From NCBI GenBank assembly GCA_030602185.1, contig JAUWAE010000009.1, positions 1-33,538 on the forward strand: a stretch of DNA of 33,538 bases. The letters run 5' to 3'. The stretch's first letter is position 1; each line of letters begins with the position of its first letter. Shown in pieces: positions 1 through 7,728 of this stretch. The stretch is from Comamonadaceae bacterium (GTDB lineage Bacteria > Pseudomonadota > Gammaproteobacteria > Burkholderiales > Burkholderiaceae_C). Made by a program: the position numbers and the translations under genes. The notes below the pieces were generated by a model that worked only from the letters and a program-made list of their open reading frames with translations, was not told where the DNA came from and did not search any database.

Positions 1-123
1 CTGACCGACCTTGACATGGTCAAGGGCATCTCCGAGTTCCAGACCCAGCAGCTCGGCCTGCAAGCCGCGCTGCAGTCGTACGCCCAGGTGCAGAAACTCT
101 CGTTGTTCCAGTACATTGCATGA
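1..123 (+). CDS. flgL: FlgL, flagellar hook-associated protein 3 (C-terminal end only)
   Basis: The window opens inside a reading frame whose last 40 codons encode a helix rich in Gln, Ala and Leu and end in SLFQYIA before TGA. This matches the C-terminal D0 helix of flagellin-like junction proteins; FlgL typically ends in a motif like LSLFNYL. FlgL forms the junction between the flagellar hook and the filament and is secreted through the flagellar type III apparatus. Only the C-terminal end is visible, so flagellin itself cannot be fully excluded, but the SLFQYI ending favours FlgL. The start lies outside the window. Confidence 0.75.
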   Translation: MTDLDMVKGISEFQTQQLGLQAALQSYAQVQKLSLFQYIA

Positions 124-126
124 CGT

Positions 127-1338
127 ATGTCACTCAATTTGCTGGAGCATGTGGCCTTCGCCTACCAGCCCATCTGGGGGGTGGGTCGCCAACTCATGGG
201 TGTGCGCCTGCGCGTGCGGGCCTTGCACACCGACTCGGTCGATGCCGCTCACCTGCTGACCCTGCTGGCCAACGAATGGTCTGACCAGTCGCCCACCCTG
301 GTGGTGTCCTTTGCCGATCAGGCCCTGCTGCGCCAAGCCCTGATCGTTCCCCCGCCCAACGGTTTCTGGCTCGAAATCCCCGATTTCGGCGAGCTCGAGC
401 CCCCCGGTCTGGTTGAGCTGCTGGCGCGGGCGCACCGCCTCGGGCATCGCCTGTTGCAGGACGCGCCCCTGGCGCGGGCCCGCCCGTGGCCGGCCACGGG
501 CCAGAGCGAGCACCGCTACCTTTTGCACCTGTGGCCCGAGCAGGTGGTGCAAACACAGCAGGCCATTGCCCGCCAGGGACAGGGCAGCCCGGTGCTGGCT
601 GGGCAGCTCTACCGCGACCTGGGCACGCGCGCCCTGGTGCAGCATTGCCTGGACAACCGGCAGGCCTGGGGCGTGTGCGGCTGGCCCGAAGACGATGTGC
701 TGCGCGACCACCACCGCTACGGTGTGCCGGTGGACAAGCGCACCCTGGTGCGGGTGCAGCAGGCGCTGATGCGCGAAGCGTCGATGGATGTGATCGAGGG
801 CCTGATCCACCAGGATGCGGTGCTGACCTACCGGGTGCTGCGGCTGGTGAACTCACCCGTGTTCGGGGCCACGCGCCAAGTGACCACCGTGCGACAGGCT
901 CTGATGCTGCTGGGGCAGCGCCGCTTGAGCGATTGGCTGCTGGAGCTGATGCCGGGTTCGTCGGCCGACCGCGAACTGCTGCCGGTGCGCCTGGCGCTGG
1001 TGTTGCGGGGACGGGTGATGCAAGCGCTGATGGACGCGGGCGTGCAGCACGACCTGGCCACCGAAATCTACCTCACGGGCCTGTTTTCGCGGCTGGACGT
1101 GTTGACGCAGGAGCCCTTGGCTGCGGCCTTGAAGCGGGTGCCGCTGTCGGAGCCGGTGGCCGAAGCGCTGTTGCGCCAGTCCGGGCCGTATGCGCATTAC
1201 CTGGACATCGCCTGCCGGCTCGAGTCGTTCGACCAGGTCCAGCGACTGCCCGCGGTGTGCGAGACCGCCGGGTTCCCGCTGGACCAGGTCAACGGCGGCC
1301 TGCTGCGCACCCTGGCGCAGTGGCGCAACAGCCTCTAG
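127..1338 (+). CDS. HDOD-domain signalling protein with degenerate EAL-like N-terminus
   Basis: A 403-residue protein starting 3 bases after the flgL stop. The first roughly 190 residues look like a degenerate EAL domain of the YuxH/CdgJ type (LLEHVAFAYQPIWGV opening) but I see no intact EAL signature or catalytic acidic cluster, so c-di-GMP hydrolysis is unlikely. From about residue 200 to 400 is an HDOD domain, seen in phrases such as VDKRTLVRVQQAL, TYRVLRLVNSPVFG and ATEIYLTGLFSRLDVL. The family acts in signalling, motility and biofilm control; the position directly after flagellar genes fits a motility role, which is inference. No strong ribosome binding site is visible, so translation may depend on flgL. 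Its stop codon shares CTAG with the stop of the opposite-strand cytochrome gene. Confidence 0.8.
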   Translation: MSLNLLEHVAFAYQPIWGVGRQLMGVRLRVRALHTDSVDAAHLLTLLANEWSDQSPTLVVSFADQALLRQALIVPPPNGFWLEIPDFGELEPPGLVELLARAHRLGHRLLQDAPLARARPWPATGQSEHRYLLHLWPEQVVQTQQAIARQGQGSPVLAGQLYRDLGTRALVQHCLDNRQAWGVCGWPEDDVLRDHHRYGVPVDKRTLVRVQQALMREASMDVIEGLIHQDAVLTYRVLRLVNSPVFGATRQVTTVRQALMLLGQRRLSDWLLELMPGSSADRELLPVRLALVLRGRVMQALMDAGVQHDLATEIYLTGLFSRLDVLTQEPLAAALKRVPLSEPVAEALLRQSGPYAHYLDIACRLESFDQVQRLPAVCETAGFPLDQVNGGLLRTLAQWRNSL

Positions 1339-2657
1339 GGCCGTCGGCCATCGGTCAGCCGGTGCAGGTCGAGCGGCGTGACCGCGCCGGCCCGGTGGCC
1401 CCAGCTTTGACGCAGGTGCGTGAGCACCGCGGCCATCGAGGGGTCGTCCAGCGTCATCTGGAACGGTGGCATGCCAAAGGGCAGCGGCTCGTCGGGTGTG
1501 GCCAAGGCATAGCCGCCGTGGCGCACCGTCTGCAGCAGGTTGGCCGCCGAGGCCAGCAGCACGGTGCGGTTGCCGGCCAGCGCAGGGTAGGCGACCCGAC
1601 CGTTGGCGAGGCGATAACCCTGGCCCTGTTCGCCGTGACAGCTGGCGCAGTGGGTGGTGTACAGCGCGGCGCCGCGGGCGGCGTCCACCGAGCCCGAGGC
1701 GGACGGTGCTGCGCGCCGTGCTGGCGTCACCGGCAGTTGCTGCAGGTGGCGAGCCACCGCACGCAGGTCGTCGGCCTTCCAGTGCCGCAGGCTGCCCGCC
1801 ACCACCTCGGCCATGGGGCCGGTGGCCCGGTGCGGCCCGCTGCGGCCCATGCCCAGCAGGGCCACCACCTCGTCTTCGGTCCAGCCTTGCACGCCCGCCT
1901 CGGCCGGGTCGAGGAGTGAGGGCGCTTCCCAACCCGAGGGCAGCCGGCCCCCCGCCAGCGACAGCAGATCGCCCGCGCCACCCCAGCGGTTGCGTGGCGC
2001 GTGGCAGGCGCTGCAGTGGCCCAGGCCTTCGACCAGGTAGCGGCCTTGGGCCAGCACGTCGCCCGGGGTGCTGGGCGCCGCGGTGTCGGCTGGCCGGAAA
2101 TAGAGCGCTCGCCAGACCTTGAGTGCCGCCTGGGTGTTGTACGGCCAGCGCAGTCCGTTGGGGCGGCTGGGCGTGTCGTCTGGCGGCAGGCTGCGCAGGT
2201 AGGCATAGAGGGCGTCACTGTCCTCACGCCGTATCTGGGTGGTGTTGGGGTAGGGGAAGGCCGGGTTCAGCCAGCGCCCATCGGGGCGTTGACCAAAGTG
2301 CATCGCCCGCCAGAAGTCGTCGGCACTCCAGTCACCCAGTCCCTGGGCACTGGGCGTGAGGTTGGGGCCGTAGACCTGGCCAAAGGGCGTGGCAATTGGC
2401 GTGCCGCCCGCGTAGGCGGGTCGGCCGGGCAGGCTGTGGCAGCCCTGGCAGTTGCCCAGGGTGGCCAGGTAGCGGCCCCGTTCGATCAGCTCGCCGCCCG
2501 CGGTGGGTGCGGCCTGGGGGCTCACTGGGATGGGGCCGGTGGGCCACACGGCCCACAGGGCCAGCACCAGGGGCAGGCAGGCGAGGACCAGCAGACGGGC
2601 CAGCCAGCGTGTGCGGCGGTGGCCGGGGTGTGGGGGGATGGAGGGCGAGACGGGCAT
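1335..2657 (-). CDS. Tri-haem c-type cytochrome, alcohol/gluconate dehydrogenase subunit type
   Basis: With the ATG at 2657 the protein has 440 residues: a hydrophobic segment at about 18-38 (uncleaved anchor or signal), then three class I cytochrome c domains with haem-binding motifs CQGCH (70-74), CSACH (215-219) and CASCH (337-341). The first domain contains GGTPIATPFGQVYGPNLTP and the last FGMPPFQMTLDD, close to the cytochrome subunits of membrane-bound alcohol, aldehyde or gluconate dehydrogenases, which pass electrons from a periplasmic dehydrogenase to ubiquinone or an oxidase. No flavoprotein or quinoprotein partner lies beside it. A TTG at 2684 would add 9 residues; neither start has a clear Shine-Dalgarno. 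It follows the di-haem cytochrome gene by about 30 bases and is probably cotranscribed with it. The substrate is unknown. Confidence 0.85.
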   Translation of the reverse strand: MPVSPSIPPHPGHRRTRWLARLLVLACLPLVLALWAVWPTGPIPVSPQAAPTAGGELIERGRYLATLGNCQGCHSLPGRPAYAGGTPIATPFGQVYGPNLTPSAQGLGDWSADDFWRAMHFGQRPDGRWLNPAFPYPNTTQIRREDSDALYAYLRSLPPDDTPSRPNGLRWPYNTQAALKVWRALYFRPADTAAPSTPGDVLAQGRYLVEGLGHCSACHAPRNRWGGAGDLLSLAGGRLPSGWEAPSLLDPAEAGVQGWTEDEVVALLGMGRSGPHRATGPMAEVVAGSLRHWKADDLRAVARHLQQLPVTPARRAAPSASGSVDAARGAALYTTHCASCHGEQGQGYRLANGRVAYPALAGNRTVLLASAANLLQTVRHGGYALATPDEPLPFGMPPFQMTLDDPSMAAVLTHLRQSWGHRAGAVTPLDLHRLTDGRRP

Positions 2658-2687
2658 GCGTATGGGGGGCGCGTGAGAAGGCAAGGC

Positions 2688-3398
2688 TCAGGGGGCGGCC
2701 CGGCCGCACGCCATGGGAGGCGGCGTGGTGGCCGCACGGGGCTCGGCGTTGGGGACCGGCTGCGACGCCAGCCAGGCGCTGACCGAGGCGATGTCGTCCT
2801 GGTCGAGCCGGCGGGCAATGTCGCCCATGCAGTCGGGCGAGTGCGCCTGGCGCACACCGTTGCGCCAGGCGCCCAGCTGGGCGTTGAGGTAGTCGCGCGG
2901 CAGGCCGAGCAGGCCCGGGGTGGCGGGTAACTGGCCCATGAGGGCGCTGCCATGGCAGGCGGTGCAAGCCGGCACCTGCCGCTGCGGGTCACCCTGGCGG
3001 ACGAGCTGCTCGGCCCGGCGCGCCTGGGCGGCTGGCAACGGCGCCGCCACCGGGGCGGGGTAGGGCACTTTCTGGGCCGCAAAGTGCTCGGCCATGCGCC
3101 GCAGGTGCACGGGTTCCAGGTGCTGCAGCAGGTGCGTCATGGGCTGGTACTGGCGCCGGCCCTGCTGGAAGTTGAGCAGCTGGTGGTAGAGGTAGTCGGC
3201 CGGCTTGCCTGCCAGTCTCGGGTAGTAGCCGTCGGGGCCAGCGCGGCCTTGGTCGCCATGGCAAAAGGCACAGGCCATCAGGCGTTCGGCCAGGGTGTCC
3301 TGTGGTTGGCGCACTTCGGCAGCGCCCGCACTGAAGCAGGCACCGAGGAGCGCCAGGCCGCAGGCCAGCACGGTGTCGCGCAAACGGGGCATAGGCAT
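2688..3398 (-). CDS. Di-haem c-type cytochrome, c4-like
   Basis: Taking the ATG at 3398 (an ATG at 3392 is equally possible) gives 236 residues. Residues 8-27 form a hydrophobic export signal; LGAC at 18-21 could be a lipobox, making a lipoprotein possible. Two haem motifs follow, CAFCH (43-47) and CTACH (145-149), in two similar domains, each with the PxLxGxPxxYLxxQL pattern typical of cytochrome c4 and related two-domain electron carriers. Upstream in-frame codons would place charged and polar residues before the signal, so the longer frame is rejected. First gene of a minus-strand pair with the tri-haem cytochrome; together they look like a periplasmic electron wire. The region upstream of 3398 is shared with the ars operon promoter. 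Confidence 0.85.
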   Translation of the reverse strand: MPMPRLRDTVLACGLALLGACFSAGAAEVRQPQDTLAERLMACAFCHGDQGRAGPDGYYPRLAGKPADYLYHQLLNFQQGRRQYQPMTHLLQHLEPVHLRRMAEHFAAQKVPYPAPVAAPLPAAQARRAEQLVRQGDPQRQVPACTACHGSALMGQLPATPGLLGLPRDYLNAQLGAWRNGVRQAHSPDCMGDIARRLDQDDIASVSAWLASQPVPNAEPRAATTPPPMACGRAAP

Positions 3399-3509
3399 CG
3401 GTGTGTGGTGGCTCACTCGTGGAAACCGGGTCGATGCTAACCGAAGCACGCCGCAGGCGCCCGGGCCGTCCTGGTGGGTGGGCTGACACAGCGCTGTCAT
3501 AATTCCGTT

Positions 3510-3537
3510 CAATACTTCAACACTTGTTCAAGTATTG
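3510..3537. promoter_or_regulatory. Candidate ArsR operator (inverted repeat) before the ars operon
   Basis: An 8-bp perfect inverted repeat, CAATACTT at 3510-3517 and AAGTATTG at 3530-3537, with a 12-base spacer, lies in an AT-rich patch 23 bases before the first gene of the ars operon. The rich TTCAA content resembles known ArsR boxes. An adjoining 10-bp palindrome ACAGCGCTGT lies at 3488-3497. I could not place convincing -35 and -10 boxes. Confidence 0.6.
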
Positions 3538-3559
3538 TTGTATTCAAAGGAGTCTGACG

Positions 3560-4603
3560 ATGAAAGTAGGCATCAATGGGATGGGGCGAATCGGGCGGCT
3601 GGCCCTGCGTGCCGCCATGGGCGCGGCCGAGCGCCCTTCTGACGACCCGCGAGCGGGCAATCGCCTGGACGTGGTGGCGGTGAACGAACTCAAAGGCGGC
3701 GCGGCGGCCACCGCCCACCTGCTGGCCTTTGACTCGGTGCAAGGCAAGTGGCGCGAGCACATCCGCGCCGAGGGCGATGGCGCGATTCTGATTGGCGACA
3801 AGAACATCGCCTTCAGCAGCCATGCGCAAGCGGCCGACATCCCCTGGGGTGACCTGGGCGTGGACGTGGTGCTGGAGTGCACGGGCAAGTTCCTCACGCC
3901 CGAAACCCTGCAGGGCCACCTGGACCGGGGGGCCAAGCGCGTCATCGTGGCCGCACCGGTCAAGACCGGCGGCGTGCTCAACGTCGTGGTCGGCGTTAAC
4001 GAACACCGGTACGAGCCGGCCAAAGACCGCATCGTGACCGCCGCCAGCTGCACCACCAACTGCCTGGCCCCGGTGGTGAAGGTGGTGCACGAGGCGCTGG
4101 GCATCAAGCACGGGCAGATCACCACCATCCACGACCCCACCAACACCAACCTGGTGGTGGACGCCCCGCACAAAGACCTGCGCCGTGCCCGCAGCGCCAT
4201 GATGAGCCTGGCCCCCACCACCACCGGCAGTGCCACGGCCATCGCACTCATCTACCCCGAGCTGAAGGGCAAGCTCAACGGCCACGCCGTGCGCGCCCCG
4301 GTGCTCAACGCCTCGTTGACGGACTGTGTGTTCGAGCTGCAGCGCGCCACCACTGCCGAAGAAGTGAATGCGCTGTTCAAGGCCGCGGCCGAAGGCGCCT
4401 TGCGAGGCATTCTGGGCTACGAAGAGCGCCCGCTGGTGAGCGTGGACTATGCGCGGGATACACGTTCCTCCATCGTCGATGCACTCTCCACCCTGGTGAC
4501 CGACGGCACCTTGCTGAAGGTGTACGCCTGGTACGACAACGAGATGGGCTACGCCTGCCGCATGGTGGACCTGGCCAACTACATGGAAGCCCAGGGCCTC
4601 TGA
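3560..4603 (+). CDS. gap: ArsJ-associated glyceraldehyde-3-phosphate dehydrogenase
   Basis: 347 residues. The ATG at 3560 is chosen because AAAGGAGT sits 6 bases upstream and the protein then begins at the NAD-binding motif ([11 protein letters not shown]). The catalytic cysteine is C164 in ASCTTNC; the partner histidine is probably H191 in [10 protein letters not shown]. In ars operons this enzyme is known to use arsenate in place of phosphate, making 1-arseno-3-phosphoglycerate, which ArsJ then exports. The gene starts the operon directly after the ArsR-type operator and ends 2 bases before arsJ, so coupling is tight. A glycolytic role cannot be excluded from sequence, but the context strongly favours arsenate detoxification. 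Confidence 0.93.
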   Translation: MKVGINGMGRIGRLALRAAMGAAERPSDDPRAGNRLDVVAVNELKGGAAATAHLLAFDSVQGKWREHIRAEGDGAILIGDKNIAFSSHAQAADIPWGDLGVDVVLECTGKFLTPETLQGHLDRGAKRVIVAAPVKTGGVLNVVVGVNEHRYEPAKDRIVTAASCTTNCLAPVVKVVHEALGIKHGQITTIHDPTNTNLVVDAPHKDLRRARSAMMSLAPTTTGSATAIALIYPELKGKLNGHAVRAPVLNASLTDCVFELQRATTAEEVNALFKAAAEGALRGILGYEERPLVSVDYARDTRSSIVDALSTLVTDGTLLKVYAWYDNEMGYACRMVDLANYMEAQGL

Positions 4604-4605
4604 CG

Positions 4606-5847
4606 ATGCAACACGCTGCGCGCAACTACGCCATCGTCACGGCGTCGTACTGGGGGTTCACCCTCACCGACGGCGCCCTGCGCATGCTGGTGCTGCTGCA
4701 CTTCTACCAGCTGGGCTATTCGCCGTTCACCCTGGCGTTCCTGTTCCTGCTGTACGAGGCGGCCGGCATTCTGGCCAACTTGATCGGGGGCTGGCTGGCC
4801 ACGCGCTACGGCATCACGCGCATGCTCACGGTGGGGTTGCTGACCCAGATCACCGGCTTCACCCTGCTGTCGCTGCTGAACCCCGAATGGACGGCCGCGA
4901 TGTCGGTGGCCTGGGTGGTGGTGGCGCAAGGCATCTGCGGCGTGGCCAAGGACCTGACCAAGACGGCCAGCAAGTCGGCCATCAAGGTGACGCAGGCGGC
5001 GGCCAAGGAACAGGACAACGGCCAGTTGTTCAAGTGGGTGGCCTGGTTCACCGGCAGCAAGAACGCCATGAAAGGCTTGGGCTTCTTCCTGGGTGGTGTG
5101 CTGCTGCAGACGCTGGGCTTCCAGGGGTCGCTGTGGCTGATGGCCGGTCTGCTGGCCGTGGTGCTGCTGGGCGTGGTCACCTCGCTGCCGCAGATGATGG
5201 GCAAGAGCAAAGCCTCCAAAAGCGCCAAGGAGCTGTTTGCGAAGAACGCCGGCATCAACGCGCTGGCCGCTGCCCGCGTGGCGCTGTTCGGCGCGCGCGA
5301 CGTGTGGTTTGTGGTGGGCGTGCCGGTGTTTCTGTACTCGGTGGGCTGGACCTTCACCATGGTGGGCACCTTCCTGGCGGCCTGGACCATCGGCTACGGC
5401 CTGGTGCAGGCGCTAGCCCCGAACATCGTCAAACGCAGTGCCGACGGCCTGAGCCGCGAGGTGCCGGCCGCGCGCCTGTGGTCGGCCCTGCTGGCCCTGG
5501 TGCCGGTGGCGCTGGCTGCCGTGGTGGTGCTGGACGTGCCCCACCTGGAATGGGTGGTGGTGGCCGGACTGGGCGTGTTCGGCTTTGCCTTTGCGGTCAA
5601 CTCGTCGGTGCACTCCTACCTGGTGCTGGCCTACGCGGGCAGCGAGAAGGCCGCCGAAGACGTGGGCTTTTACTACGCCGCCAACGCGCTGGGCCGCTTC
5701 CTAGGCACGCTGTTGTCGGGCCTGCTGTACCAGTGGGGTGGGTTGCTGTATGCGCTCGTGGGCTCGGCGGTCATGCTGGGTACTTGCTGGTTGTTGACCC
5801 TGGGTCTGCCCACCCGCGCGCAGCGCGCGGCACCGCAGACGAACTGA
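4606..5847 (+). CDS. arsJ: ArsJ, organoarsenical (1-arseno-3-phosphoglycerate) efflux permease
   Basis: A 413-residue major facilitator superfamily protein with about 12 predicted hydrophobic helices and a central basic loop (MMGKSKASKSAKELF, around residue 200). The stretch CGVAKDLTKTASKSAIK after helix 4 is characteristic of ArsJ. The family exports 1-arseno-3-phosphoglycerate made by the preceding dehydrogenase; the product is unstable and releases arsenate outside, so the pair acts as an arsenate efflux route. It starts 2 bases after the gap stop codon and is probably translationally coupled. Length and pairing with gap are as usual for the family. Confidence 0.93.
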   Translation: MQHAARNYAIVTASYWGFTLTDGALRMLVLLHFYQLGYSPFTLAFLFLLYEAAGILANLIGGWLATRYGITRMLTVGLLTQITGFTLLSLLNPEWTAAMSVAWVVVAQGICGVAKDLTKTASKSAIKVTQAAAKEQDNGQLFKWVAWFTGSKNAMKGLGFFLGGVLLQTLGFQGSLWLMAGLLAVVLLGVVTSLPQMMGKSKASKSAKELFAKNAGINALAAARVALFGARDVWFVVGVPVFLYSVGWTFTMVGTFLAAWTIGYGLVQALAPNIVKRSADGLSREVPAARLWSALLALVPVALAAVVVLDVPHLEWVVVAGLGVFGFAFAVNSSVHSYLVLAYAGSEKAAEDVGFYYAANALGRFLGTLLSGLLYQWGGLLYALVGSAVMLGTCWLLTLGLPTRAQRAAPQTN

Positions 5848-5857
5848 GGACGACGCC

Positions 5858-6184
5858 ATGACAGAACCTGAAGTGGTCAAGGCGCTGGCGGCGCTGGCGC
5901 AGGAAACGCGGCTCAAACTGTTTCGCCTGCTGGTCGTTGCCGGGCCCCATGGCCTGACGCCGGGCCACATGGCCGAGCGGTTGGAGGTTGCGCCCACCGC
6001 CCTGTCGTTTCACCTCAAAGAGCTGCTGAACGCCGGGCTGGTGCACAGCGAGCGCGACGGCCGCCACCTCATCTACCGGGCGACCCTGCCGGCCATGAAC
6101 GCGCTCCTCGCGTTCCTCACGGCCGAATGCTGCCAGGGGCAGCCGTGCCTGACCCAACCCCTGCCGGCGTGCACCGGCTGTTGA
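5858..6184 (+). CDS. arsR: ArsR, arsenite-responsive ArsR/SmtB repressor
   Basis: A 108-residue winged-helix protein (LAALAQETRLKLFRLLV, then recognition helix LEVAPTALSFHLKELLNAGLV). It lacks the ELCVCDL metal site in the DNA-binding helix seen in plasmid R773 ArsR. Instead cysteines cluster at the C-terminus: C91, C92, C97, C105 and C108. This resembles Acidithiobacillus ferrooxidans ArsR, which binds As(III) with C95, C96 and C102, so an analogous C91/C92/C97 site is likely (inference). TGAGGA at 5845-5850 is the ribosome binding site and overlaps the arsJ stop. As third gene of the operon it would autoregulate via the inverted repeat at 3510-3537. Confidence 0.93.
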   Translation: MTEPEVVKALAALAQETRLKLFRLLVVAGPHGLTPGHMAERLEVAPTALSFHLKELLNAGLVHSERDGRHLIYRATLPAMNALLAFLTAECCQGQPCLTQPLPACTGC

Positions 6185-6253
6185 AGGGGTTGACCGTTGT
6201 TTTTTGGGCCGGGCCTGGGGGCTGGGCCGGGTTCACTGGAAAATGGGGGCACT

Positions 6254-7282
6254 ATGGGCTTGTTCGAACGATTTCTGACCCTCTGGGTGGCGCTGGGCAT
6301 AGGCGCCGGGGTGCTGCTGGGGCTGTGGCTGCCAGGCGTTTTTGAGGCTGTGGCGGCGCTGGAATACGCCCAGGTCAACCTGGTGGTGGCGGTGTTCATC
6401 TGGGTGATGATCTACCCCATGATGATCCAGATCGACTGGTACGCGGTCAAGGACGTTGGCAAGCGGCCGCAAGGGCTGCTGCTGACGCTGGTGGTCAACT
6501 GGTTGATCAAGCCCTTCACCATGGCAGCGCTGGGCGTGCTGTTTTTCCAGCACCTGTTCGCCCCCTGGGTGGACCCGCAATCGGCCAGCGAATACATTGC
6601 CGGCATGATCCTGCTGGGCGTGGCCCCGTGCACCGCCATGGTGTTTGTCTGGAGCCAGCTGGTCAAGGGCGACGCCAATTACACGCTGGTGCAGGTGTCG
6701 GTGAACGACATCATCATGGTGTTTGCCTTCGCGCCGATTGCCGCCTTTTTGCTGGGCGTGACCAACGTGACCGTGCCGTGGGAAACGCTGGTGCTGTCCA
6801 CCGTGCTGTACGTCGTGCTGCCGCTGGCCGCCGGCATGCTGACGCGCCACCTGCTGCTCAAGCGCTCGCAGCGGGCGCTGCCTGCGTACGTGGCGGCGCT
6901 CAAGCCCTGGTCCATCGTGGGCCTGATCGCCACCGTGGTGCTGCTGTTCGGTTTCCAGGCCACCACCATCGTGGCGCAGCCCGGCGTGATCGCGTTGATC
7001 GCTGTGCCCCTGGTGCTGCAAACCTACGGCATCTTTTTCATTGGCTGGTGGGGCGCCCGGCTGCTGAAGCTGCCGCACGACGTGGCCGGTCCGGCCTGCC
7101 TGATCGGGACCTCCAACTTCTTCGAACTCGCGGTGGCCGTGGCCATTTCGCTGTTTGGCCTGAACTCCGGGGCGGCGCTGGCCACCGTGGTGGGTGTCCT
7201 GGTGGAGGTGCCGGTGATGCTGTCCCTGGTGGCCATCGTCAACGCCAGAAAGCCCCGTGTCCCTGTGGGAGTCTCTGCATGA
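6254..7282 (+). CDS. acr3: ACR3-family arsenite efflux transporter
   Basis: 342 residues and ten hydrophobic segments, typical of ACR3, the BART-superfamily arsenite/proton antiporter. The conserved cysteine is C126 in [13 protein letters not shown] and the conserved glutamate is E291 in [15 protein letters not shown]; both residue types are essential in characterised ACR3 proteins. The ATG at 6254 is preferred over an upstream TTG at 6197, since the extra 19 residues are Gly/Pro-rich and not family-like. It follows arsR after 69 bases and overlaps arsC by ATGA. It removes the arsenite produced by ArsC. Confidence 0.94.
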   Translation: MGLFERFLTLWVALGIGAGVLLGLWLPGVFEAVAALEYAQVNLVVAVFIWVMIYPMMIQIDWYAVKDVGKRPQGLLLTLVVNWLIKPFTMAALGVLFFQHLFAPWVDPQSASEYIAGMILLGVAPCTAMVFVWSQLVKGDANYTLVQVSVNDIIMVFAFAPIAAFLLGVTNVTVPWETLVLSTVLYVVLPLAAGMLTRHLLLKRSQRALPAYVAALKPWSIVGLIATVVLLFGFQATTIVAQPGVIALIAVPLVLQTYGIFFIGWWGARLLKLPHDVAGPACLIGTSNFFELAVAVAISLFGLNSGAALATVVGVLVEVPVMLSLVAIVNARKPRVPVGVSA

Positions 7283-7704
7283 GCGACGTCACGATTTACC
7301 ACAACCCCAAGTGCGGCACGTCGCGCAACGTGCTGGCGCTGATCCGCAACAGTGGTGTCGAGCCCACGGTGGTCGAGTACCTGAAGACCCCGCCCAGCCG
7401 CGACGAACTCCAAGCCCTGCTGGGCCGCATGGGCGCCAGTGTGCGTGAGGTGTTGCGCCAGAAGGGCACGCCGTACGACGAGCTGGACCTGGGCCACCCG
7501 AAGTGGAGCGACGAGCAGTTGCTGGACTTCATCGGCCAGCATCCCATTTTGCTCAACCGCCCCATCGTGGTCACGTCGCTGGGAGCGCGGCTGTGCCGGC
7601 CGTCTGAGACGGTGCTGGACATCCTGCCCAACCCCCAGCGAGGGGCCTTCAGCAAGGAAGACGGCGAACCGGTGGTGGATGCGCAGGGCCGGCGCGTGCG
7701 CTGA
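7279..7704 (+). CDS. arsC: ArsC, glutaredoxin-dependent arsenate reductase
   Basis: 141 residues, the length of plasmid R773 ArsC. The catalytic cysteine is C12 in HNPKCGTSR and the three arginines known to position arsenate in R773 ArsC are present at the same numbers, R60, R94 and R107. The enzyme reduces arsenate to arsenite with glutathione and glutaredoxin in the cytoplasm, and the arsenite is exported by ACR3. The start codon overlaps the acr3 stop (ATGA at 7279-7282), showing translational coupling. Last gene of the operon; convergent with chrA, 20 bases away. Confidence 0.95.
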   Translation: MSDVTIYHNPKCGTSRNVLALIRNSGVEPTVVEYLKTPPSRDELQALLGRMGASVREVLRQKGTPYDELDLGHPKWSDEQLLDFIGQHPILLNRPIVVTSLGARLCRPSETVLDILPNPQRGAFSKEDGEPVVDAQGRRVR

Positions 7705-7728
7705 CGGGGCCTCTGCCCCCCGGGTCAG
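7701..7728. terminator. Possible bidirectional terminator between arsC and chrA
   Basis: GGGGC-CTCT-GCCCC (7706-7719) forms a GC-rich hairpin flanked by CTGAC (7701-7705) and GTCAG (7724-7728), lying between convergent stop codons. There is no U-tract, so activity is uncertain. Confidence 0.3.

Noticed and set aside
3560-4603. Housekeeping glycolytic gapA
   Set aside because: It opens an ars operon, is 2 bases from arsJ and follows an ArsR-type operator.
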